In this document: in pieces, positions 48,125 to 54,590 of the stretch
Position numbering within the stretch: the stretch's first letter is position 1
Layout: each line of letters starts with the position of its first letter
Origin: Emticicia agri
GTDB taxonomy: Bacteria > Bacteroidota > Bacteroidia > Cytophagales > Spirosomataceae
Assembly: GCF_004168285.1 (NCBI RefSeq)
Contig: NZ_SEWF01000002.1
Span: 1 to 64,000, forward strand
Direction: 5' to 3'
DNA: 64,000 nt
Notes under the pieces: generated by a model
Seen by the model: only the letters and a program-made list of their open reading frames with translations
The model's database searches: none
What the model was told of the DNA's origin: nothing
Made by a program: the position numbers and the translations under genes

Positions 48125-49087
48125 TTACTTTTTTATCCATGTTAAAACTGTATCGCTTAATCCTTTCTTTGATATACCGTAATGCTCAAAAATTTCTACC
48201 TGCGAACCCGAAACGGTATGGTCGTCAGGCAAGCCCACAATCTTGAATGGATTACGAAAACCGTTTTGTAAAAGCAAAGACCCAATGGCCTCGCCTAATC
48301 CCCCATAAATTGAATGTTCTTCTACTGTAATAATGGGTTTGCCATTGGCGGCAATTTCCATAATTAAGGTGTTATCTAAAGGTTTAATGGTGTGCATACT
48401 TACAATTGTGCAGTTGATACCATGCTCATTTGCCAGAACCTCTGCCGCTTGCACGCAGGGTAACACCGCTTCGCCTGTAGCTATAAATGTTAAATCTGTA
48501 CCTTCTTGAATAATCCTCCCTCTACCGACTTTAAAATCATGTTTACCGTTTCCTGATGCACCACTTAATGAGTCCGGCATATTCTTCTTGCCGAAGCGGA
48601 TATATACAGGGCTTGTCATGGTTGCTGCTTGCCGGATAGCTTGTTCGGTTTCGTAGTTATCAGCAGGGGCAACAATGGTAATATTATTAATGGCTCGTAG
48701 TACGGCGTAATCGTGCAAACTATGGTGTGTACTGCCTAAGGCCCCATAACTCACTCCTGCCGAAATACCAATGAGCTTAACCGGGTTATCAGAATAACAG
48801 ACATCGTTTTTAATCTGCTCTAATGCCCTTGCTGTAAGAAAACAGGCAGGTGAAACGGCAAATGCTTTCTTACCCATACTTGCTATGCCTGTGGCTACGC
48901 CTACTAAGTTTTGTTCCGCAATACCTACCTCCACAATCTGTTCGGGGAAACGCTGCCCGTAAGAAACTAACTTGCCCGAGCCACGGGAATCGCTCGTTAT
49001 TACATAAATGTCCTTATCCTGTTCAGCCAGAAACTGTAAAGTTTCGGAGAAAACCTCCAGATTTGCTTTATTAATTGTATAATCCAT
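48125..49087 (-). CDS. transketolase, C-terminal subunit (split enzyme)
   Basis: This 320-residue subunit contains the pyrimidine-binding and C-terminal domains of transketolase. Motifs are 'DIYVITSDSRGSGKL', 'VEVGIAEQNLVGVATGIASM' (with the Glu that activates thiamine diphosphate), 'GSTHHSLHDYAVLRAINNIT' and the C-terminal 'VEEHSIYGGLGEAIGSLLLQ'. Together with the N-terminal subunit encoded just upstream it makes an active thiamine-dependent enzyme that transfers two-carbon ketol units. Dedicated split transketolases inside sugar operons act on special sugar phosphates, for instance apulose 4-phosphate in D-apiose breakdown. Confidence 0.93.
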   Translation of the reverse strand: MDYTINKANLEVFSETLQFLAEQDKDIYVITSDSRGSGKLVSYGQRFPEQIVEVGIAEQNLVGVATGIASMGKKAFAVSPACFLTARALEQIKNDVCYSDNPVKLIGISAGVSYGALGSTHHSLHDYAVLRAINNITIVAPADNYETEQAIRQAATMTSPVYIRFGKKNMPDSLSGASGNGKHDFKVGRGRIIQEGTDLTFIATGEAVLPCVQAAEVLANEHGINCTIVSMHTIKPLDNTLIMEIAANGKPIITVEEHSIYGGLGEAIGSLLLQNGFRNPFKIVGLPDDHTVSGSQVEIFEHYGISKKGLSDTVLTWIKK

Positions 49088-49137
49088 AATTCCGATAGAT
49101 GCTCTATCTGTGCTTTCAAATTCAGCGTTTTGTCTGT

Positions 49138-49944
49138 TTAATTTAACTCTGCTAATGCCATTTCATATTGTTCCGCATTAGGTACACCATGATGCCATTT
49201 CAATACATTTTCCATATAGCTGATACCTTTGCCTTTGGTAGTATGTGCAATTACAAATGAGGGCTTACTTTGTTCAAAAGGCAGGCTTTCTAAGGTTTGT
49301 GTCAGGGCTTCTATATTATTTCCATCTACTTGACGAACCGCCCACCCGAATGCTTCTAATTTTTTATTTAAAGGTTCCAACCCCATTACTTCGGCATTTG
49401 GTGCTGTAATCTGTAATTTATTGTAATCTAATATGGCACAGAGGTTATCTAATTTATAATGGGCTGCAAACATAAATGCTTCCCAGTTAGACCCTTCGGC
49501 CATTTCGCCATCGCCCAATACAGTAAAAACTCTTACACCGGATTTATCTTTTTTAGCAACCAGCGCATTGCCACAACAGATGGATAAACCATGCCCTAAT
49601 CCCCCAGTATTTTGTTCAATACCTCTGATTTTTTTGGTTGGGTGACCGATATAAGGCGAATTGTATTTACACAAAGTCAATAAATCTTCTTCTGCAAAAA
49701 AGCCCTTATCTGCTAATATTACATAGAGGGCTTCTACACAATGTCCTTTGCTTTGGATATATCGGTCTCGCAGATTAGAATCAAAATTCTCAGGCGAAAC
49801 ATGCATTATCCTATTATACAATACATTAAGAATATCAATGACTGATAAACTCCCACCTGTATGCCCTGCTTTGGCATGGTAGATGTATTTCAGAATGTTT
49901 CTTCTGTACAATTTTGATTTTTCTTCTAATACTTTAATTTCCAT
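49138..49944 (-). CDS. transketolase, N-terminal subunit (split enzyme)
   Basis: This 268-residue subunit contains the pyrophosphate-binding domain of transketolase. The start is the ATG before 'EIKVLEEKSKLYRR'. The open frame continues 46 codons further upstream, but those codons read through a palindromic repeat and encode no plausible protein. Motifs are 'HAKAGHTGGSLSVIDILNVL', 'QSKGHCVEALYVILADKGF', 'NTGGLGHGLSICCGNALV' and the thiamine diphosphate motif 'GDGEMAEGSNWEA', ending 26-30 residues later in 'ILDYNKLQ'. It precedes the C-terminal subunit by 50 bases. Confidence 0.93.
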   Translation of the reverse strand: MEIKVLEEKSKLYRRNILKYIYHAKAGHTGGSLSVIDILNVLYNRIMHVSPENFDSNLRDRYIQSKGHCVEALYVILADKGFFAEEDLLTLCKYNSPYIGHPTKKIRGIEQNTGGLGHGLSICCGNALVAKKDKSGVRVFTVLGDGEMAEGSNWEAFMFAAHYKLDNLCAILDYNKLQITAPNAEVMGLEPLNKKLEAFGWAVRQVDGNNIEALTQTLESLPFEQSKPSFVIAHTTKGKGISYMENVLKWHHGVPNAEQYEMALAELN

Positions 49945-49961
49945 TTTCTTTGATTTTTGGA

Positions 49962-50070
49962 GAGAAAAACCCCTCTCCCCAACGGCAGCGGCCGACCTCC
50001 CCTCTCCCCAACAGTGGGGAGAGGGGCTCACTGCTCCTTCCCCATTGTTGGGGAAGGCTGGGATGGGGTC
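49962..50070. repeat. REP-like palindromic intergenic repeat
   Basis: This GC-rich block fills the gap between the isomerase stop and the transketolase start. The 11-mer cccctctcccc followed by aac occurs at 49970 and 49999 (29-base period). The second copy pairs perfectly with ggggagagggg at 50016-50026, giving an 11-bp stem with a 6-base loop. A second hairpin (ccttcccca with tggggaagg, 50036-50057) follows. It looks like an extragenic palindromic repeat or a small mobile element remnant. Confidence 0.75.
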
Positions 50071-50078
50071 AAAATATT

Positions 50079-51473
50079 TCAATGCTTATAAACCTCCCAA
50101 CCCATATAGTTGCCCAAGGCTTCTTCAAGAATACCTGCAGTTTTTGAAGCATTCATTACTACATGATGCTCGAATCCGTTTCTACAAACGTATTTCATCA
50201 ATTCTTGTAAATCCGGGATTTGTGCTACTGCCCGATTCCCGAATGTATTCAGAGGGTCATTAGTTAATTCTCCCTCGCCTATATAGGCTTTAATAATTCC
50301 TTGGGGGTCATCAGTACTGATGCGTCCGTAAGTCAATGGCATCGCAGGTGTGCGCCCATCCAAGGCACCATAGGTATTTTCTACGCCAACGGTAGTGCCT
50401 AAAATCGGGGCAGTACTGATTTGAATATCCGGCAGGAACGACTTCGCCCAGTTGCCACAGTGAAACAATACGCATTTGTTTTCATCATCGGCATAGTTAT
50501 TATTCCAATCTACTAATGCACTTGGTGAGCCCGATGCCAATTGCATGGCATACATCGAAAGCGTACCCGTTACATCTACCTCGCAAGCACTTGGCAGCAT
50601 ATTTTCTGACATAATACTCATGCTTGTGCATACATTACAACCATAGTTTTGTTGCAGCGAAGTCCAGCATTGAATAGCTGTGGCATCTAATACATTTTCT
50701 TCCATTATTTCTTTCAGCACTACATCCAGTCGGGCAATCTGTAGCATGGCTTCGTTGGGTGTTCGGCCTTTAGGCGCATAGGCGTTAATTGACTCTAAAT
50801 GCTGTTTTACTTTCGCATCGTCAGTAGCCAGTTTGTTGGCTCTTCCCAGGATTTCAGACAGGTCGAAAGTAGTTACAGTAATGCCATTTCTCTGAAGAAT
50901 TTTCTCTGAATAGCGAACCGTATTAAATGCCCCCGGTCTTGCACCAATTGCTCCGATTCGTACATTTCTCAAACCTTTTACTACCCTGCAAACCGCTACA
51001 AAATCTAATAAATCTTTCTGAAAGTTTTCGCTTGACGGCGAACTCACATGCTGGCTTGTTAAAGTATATTTGATACCGTATTGATACAGATTATTGCAAA
51101 CCGAGATTTTACCACACCATGAATCCCGACGATTGACTACATTCATTTTATTGAGGTCGTCAGGGTATGCCTGTATCAGCACAGGTACATTCAGATTAGC
51201 TAATTTAAGCGTATCTGCTACTCCTTTTTCATCACCAAAATTGGGTAATAATACCAGTATTCCCATCATTTCTTCCCGATGAGCTTTGAATAATTCGGCA
51301 CATTTCTGTGCTTCCTTAAAGGTTTCTACTCCTCCCAGCTTGGTGTCGTTACTATCTAAAAGGATAGGTTTAAGGTTTAGTTTGGCAAAAACATCAATGA
51401 TTTCGATTCTTGCTTTTTCTACTAAACTATCCGGAAAAAAATCTCTGTTTCCGATAATGATTCCAATACTCAT
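50079..51473 (-). CDS. L-fucose/L-arabinose-isomerase-family protein (possible D-apiose isomerase)
   Basis: This 464-residue cytoplasmic protein begins at the ATG for 'MSIGIIIGNRDFFPDSL', not at the in-frame upstream codon. The family fold is shown by 'MGILVLLPNFGDEKGVADTL', 'NVPVLIQAYPDDLNKMNVVN', 'RDSWCGKISVCNNLYQYGIK', 'GLRNVRIGAIGARPGAFNTV' and 'ACEVDVTGTLSMYAMQLASG', which contains metal-ligand-type Glu/Asp residues. Members interconvert aldoses and ketoses using manganese. In this operon a ketose product would be phosphorylated by the FGGY kinase and split by the transketolase. The first gene after the DeoR repressor is typically the committed step. Confidence 0.87.
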   Translation of the reverse strand: MSIGIIIGNRDFFPDSLVEKARIEIIDVFAKLNLKPILLDSNDTKLGGVETFKEAQKCAELFKAHREEMMGILVLLPNFGDEKGVADTLKLANLNVPVLIQAYPDDLNKMNVVNRRDSWCGKISVCNNLYQYGIKYTLTSQHVSSPSSENFQKDLLDFVAVCRVVKGLRNVRIGAIGARPGAFNTVRYSEKILQRNGITVTTFDLSEILGRANKLATDDAKVKQHLESINAYAPKGRTPNEAMLQIARLDVVLKEIMEENVLDATAIQCWTSLQQNYGCNVCTSMSIMSENMLPSACEVDVTGTLSMYAMQLASGSPSALVDWNNNYADDENKCVLFHCGNWAKSFLPDIQISTAPILGTTVGVENTYGALDGRTPAMPLTYGRISTDDPQGIIKAYIGEGELTNDPLNTFGNRAVAQIPDLQELMKYVCRNGFEHHVVMNASKTAGILEEALGNYMGWEVYKH

Positions 51474-51547
51474 GTTTCTTGTTTTTAAGCGCACAGATTC
51501 AGGTTTTGTCGTAGTATATCTGTGACAGGTGTTGAGTCTTTCAGCAT

Positions 51548-52315
51548 TTAGGCTATAATTACTTCTATTTCGTTTTCTCTGAACACATCCTTATGTTTTT
51601 CTTCTATTCCGGCATCGGTAATGATATAGTCTATTAATCCTAATGCACCCAGGCTTGCCAAAGCACTTTTACCGATTTTGGTACTGTCTGCTACCAGGTA
51701 AGTTACTTCGGCAGCATCAATCATGGCTTTTTTTACTACTAAGTCACTGATACTTGGGTAGGTTAAGCCTGATTTGAGCGAAATACCCGCAGTAGCCAGA
51801 AATAACTTCTGCACATTTAAGCCCTTAAAAAAATCAGCCGCTTTTTGTCCGGTCAGTGATAGAGTAGGGGGTTTAAATTCTCCGCCTGTCATAATCACTT
51901 CAATACTCGGTTCTGTGCCGAGCATCAGGGCAATGTTGAGCGCATTGGTAATCACAGTCAGGCTTTTGATACCGGAGGTCTTTATTTTCTTGGCAATCTC
52001 GGTAGTAGTACTACCCGAATCGAGAATAATGGTATCGCCTGTTTCTATAAATTCCAGACATTTCTGGGCAATTACCTCTTTTTTGTCAAGGTTATCCTGG
52101 TGTACCAGCGAAAAACTCCGGACCTGGTCTTCTACGTTTTTCAGGTAGGCACCGCCATGCTCTTTTATAATCAAATCTTCGGCTTCGAGTTTTTCTAAAT
52201 CCTGCCTGATTGTTACTTCTGTTACTTTAAAGAGACGTGCCAAATCGACTACTTTAGCCGAGCCGTCTTCACGCAATAATTCTAAAATTCTATCTCTCCG
52301 CTGATTGGGTAGCAT
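51548..52315 (-). CDS. DeoR/GlpR-family transcriptional repressor
   Basis: This 255-residue repressor has an N-terminal DeoR helix-turn-helix (residues about 1-60: 'QRRDRILELLREDGSAKVVD', 'FKVTEVTIRQDLEKLEAEDL', 'IKEHGGAYL'). The C-terminal sugar-phosphate sensor domain has 'GDTIILDSGSTTTEIAKKI', 'ITNALNIALML' and 'LVADSTKIGKSALASLGAL'. DeoR proteins release DNA when they bind a phosphorylated intermediate of the pathway they control. It is the first gene of the minus-strand sugar operon and divergent from a DUF1593 gene. Phased 10-bp repeats in the shared promoter region are its best operator candidate. Confidence 0.93.
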   Translation of the reverse strand: MLPNQRRDRILELLREDGSAKVVDLARLFKVTEVTIRQDLEKLEAEDLIIKEHGGAYLKNVEDQVRSFSLVHQDNLDKKEVIAQKCLEFIETGDTIILDSGSTTTEIAKKIKTSGIKSLTVITNALNIALMLGTEPSIEVIMTGGEFKPPTLSLTGQKAADFFKGLNVQKLFLATAGISLKSGLTYPSISDLVVKKAMIDAAEVTYLVADSTKIGKSALASLGALGLIDYIITDAGIEEKHKDVFRENEIEVIIA

Positions 52316-52393
52316 GGTTTATGTAATGAATATTAAATGTTTACAAATAAATAATCAGCTAAGTTACATCTTTAAAATTCATTTCCTTGAAGC

Positions 52394-52471
52394 AAAACTA
52401 AAAGAAACTAAAAGAAATAAAAAGAAAATAAACGAAAATATTTGAGAAATAATTTTTTACTTTTATTTTCG
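52394..52471. promoter_or_regulatory. phased 10-bp repeats in the DeoR/DUF1593 divergent promoter
   Basis: From 52391 to 52440 five consecutive 10-bp units follow the pattern aaagaaacta (agcaaaacta, aaagaaacta, aaagaaataa, aaagaaaata, aacgaaaata). The last unit also forms an inverted repeat with tattttcg at 52464-52471. The repeat length equals one helical turn, so the units face the same side of the DNA. It is a likely repressor-binding array controlling both directions. Confidence 0.5.
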
Positions 52472-52524
52472 CAATCAAAAATAAGTCAAAGTATTTATTT
52501 GAAAAATTATAAAATCATGGAAAA

Positions 52525-54063
52525 ATGAAAAAAGGCATTTTCTTTTTATTTAATAAAAAAAAGCTATACCTGTTATGTATTTCATTCTTCGGAATGTTAT
52601 TGCTGAATAACATGGCAATGGGACAGCCTAAACCCCGTACCATCGTAACCACTGATGGTGAGATAGATGATGTAGATTCGTTTATCAGAATGCTACTCTA
52701 TGCCAATGAATTTAAGATAGAGGGTCTGGTATATAGTAGTTCTATGTGGCATTATAAAGGCGATGGTAAAGGTACTAAGTTTGTTTCTGAAATGGCTATG
52801 ACCAAGAACCTGTACAAGGAAAAAACTGACCTTCGCTGGCCGGGTGTTACCTGGATGCAGGATTTGATTGGCGCTTACGAAAAAGTATACCCGAATCTGA
52901 TTTTACATGATAAATCTTTTCCGACTGCCAACTCACTCCGGAAATTGATAAAGATAGGTAATATTGATTTTGAAGGAGAGATGGAACAAATAACCGAGGG
53001 GTCGGAGTACATTAAGAACAAATTGCTCGACGCTACCACAGAGACTATTTATCTGCAGGTATGGGGTGGAACAAATACAATAGCCAGAGCATTAAAATCA
53101 ATAGAGGAGCAGTATAAGAATACTCCTAAATGGCAGCAGATCTATACGAAAGTATGTAAGAAAGCAATCATTTATGCCATTTTAGACCAGGATGCTACCT
53201 ATAAAAAGTACGTTGCGCCAAACTGGAAAGACCTGAAGGTATTCTACAATGCCAGCCAGTTCTGGTGTTTTGCATACCCTTGGAAAAGAGCCGTTCCGCA
53301 GTCGCAACACTATTTGTTGGAGGGCAAATTTATGGGCGATGAAATCATTAACAACCACGGCCCATTGACCAAAATGTATTATAGTTATGGCGACGGACAA
53401 AAACAGGAAGGTGATGATGAACACATACATGGTGATTTAAGCAAAGTAAAAACCGGACAGTGGGGCGCATTCGGTAAGTATGATTTTATCTCAGAGGGAG
53501 ACTCTCCATCGTATCTGCATCTGATTGATGTAGGTTTAGGTAATATCCAGAATCCGGCGTATGGAGGTTGGGGAGGAAGACTGAAGCAATCGGCAGAAAA
53601 CCCGAATCGTTGGGAAGATGGTAAAGAGGTAGCCGACTATAACCCATTTACCCAGAAAATGGACTTAACTTATCCGCAGACCCGTTGGATTGAACCTATT
53701 CAGTTAGACTTTGCTGCTCGTGCAGACTGGTGTGTAAAAGATTTTAAGAATGCCAACCATGCGCCTAAGATTTCGGTAAAAACAGGCAATGCCATTAAAG
53801 CGAAAGCAGGTAGTAAAGTGCAGATTGCAGCCAGTGCCAAAGACCCTGATAAAAACAAAGTAAACTTTACTTACTGGCAATATAAGGAAGCAGGAACTGC
53901 CAAAGAAGCCGTTGAAATAAACAAGAAAACCAATGAAACTGCAGAAATAACATTACCTGCCACACTAAACAGCGGAGATACTGTGCATATTATTGTGGAA
54001 GGAAAAGATGAAGGCACACCTGCTCTGACACGCTATCAGCGGGTGATTATTACGGTTTTGTAA
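52525..54063 (+). CDS. DUF1593 nucleoside-hydrolase-like secreted protein (Sde182-type), copy 2
   Basis: This 512-residue exported protein has a signal peptide of about 34 residues ('GMLLLNNMAMGQ'). The nucleoside-hydrolase-like domain has the Asp-rich 'TIVTTDGEIDDVDSFIRMLL', 'YLQVWGGTNTIARAL', 'SEGDSPSYLHLIDVGLG' and 'NPAYGGWGGRLKQS'. The final 90 residues are Ig-like ('IAASAKDPDKNKVNFTYWQY', '[20 protein letters not shown]'). It has the same plan as the protein at 45099 but is distinctly diverged. It is transcribed divergently from the DeoR repressor, so it is probably part of the same regulon. A 3-codon upstream ORF (52517-52528) overlaps its start codon. Confidence 0.9.
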   Translation: MKKGIFFLFNKKKLYLLCISFFGMLLLNNMAMGQPKPRTIVTTDGEIDDVDSFIRMLLYANEFKIEGLVYSSSMWHYKGDGKGTKFVSEMAMTKNLYKEKTDLRWPGVTWMQDLIGAYEKVYPNLILHDKSFPTANSLRKLIKIGNIDFEGEMEQITEGSEYIKNKLLDATTETIYLQVWGGTNTIARALKSIEEQYKNTPKWQQIYTKVCKKAIIYAILDQDATYKKYVAPNWKDLKVFYNASQFWCFAYPWKRAVPQSQHYLLEGKFMGDEIINNHGPLTKMYYSYGDGQKQEGDDEHIHGDLSKVKTGQWGAFGKYDFISEGDSPSYLHLIDVGLGNIQNPAYGGWGGRLKQSAENPNRWEDGKEVADYNPFTQKMDLTYPQTRWIEPIQLDFAARADWCVKDFKNANHAPKISVKTGNAIKAKAGSKVQIAASAKDPDKNKVNFTYWQYKEAGTAKEAVEINKKTNETAEITLPATLNSGDTVHIIVEGKDEGTPALTRYQRVIITVL

Positions 54064-54088
54064 TAGTTTATGGGCAGAACTTAACTGA

Positions 54089-54120
54089 AAAGGGGCTACT
54101 GTTAACAGGTAGCCTCTTTC
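54089..54120 (+). terminator. hairpin terminator after the DUF1593 gene
   Basis: The arms aaaggggctac and gtagcctcttt surround a central ctgtt/aacag palindrome, giving a long stem with one small bulge. It starts 25 bases after the stop codon. The T-tract after it is short, so this is a moderate-strength terminator. Confidence 0.6.
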
Positions 54121-54152
54121 GAATAGTCTATTATGTCAGATGTATAGTTTTA

Positions 54153-54377
54153 TCAGGTGTTATTATTAACTGAAAGCCTTTTTTCTTTATTTTTTCTCCT
54201 ACGTTCTGTTTCATAGGCATACACACGCTCTTTATTTGCTTTGCGATACTCACGGCAATACTCTTTCATTTCTTCCCGATGTTGTTCCGCATACTCCCGA
54301 GACCTTTGGTTGAGTTTGTCTCTGTTTTTTTCTCTGTACTTTTTCTGGTACTCTCTTTGATATTCTGTGGTTTTCAT
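54153..54377 (-). CDS. small Lys/Arg/Glu-rich helical protein
   Basis: This 74-residue protein consists almost entirely of charged residues in a 12-14-residue pattern ('EYQREYQKKYREKNRDK', 'REYAEQHREEMKEYCREYRK'). It would form a long basic helix or coiled coil. Similar runs are found at the N-terminus of some phage HNH proteins, but no catalytic domain follows here. It has an ATG start and no overlapping gene, and is isolated between convergent and unrelated genes. Function unknown; it may be a remnant. Confidence 0.5.
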   Translation of the reverse strand: MKTTEYQREYQKKYREKNRDKLNQRSREYAEQHREEMKEYCREYRKANKERVYAYETERRRKNKEKRLSVNNNT

Positions 54378-54536
54378 AATTGATGATTGTTCGGCAAAAG
54401 TTAAATTTCTATTTCAAAATTATCCAATTTTCTGAAATATCATAATTTTTCGGAGTTTTTATTTGATGGACTATTTCATTGATAGATATACGAATGTAAT
54501 TAATGTTCGTTTTTTTCATATTTTTAACTAAACAAA

Positions 54537-54565
54537 AAAGACAGCTACCAATGGCAACTGTCTTT
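54537..54565 (-). terminator. terminator after the S74 fibre-like gene
   Basis: The arms aaagacag and ctgtcttt are separated by 13 bases. On the minus strand the hairpin ends in a run of U residues. It lies about 25 bases after the stop codon of the gene at 54591. Confidence 0.65.
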
Positions 54566-54590
54566 CTAAACTCAGTCGTTGTAACAGTAA

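Noticed and set aside
49945-50082. Upstream extension of the transketolase N-terminal subunit
   Set aside because: It reads through a palindromic repeat and gives a Pro/Gly-rich peptide; the internal ATG at 49944 matches the family start.
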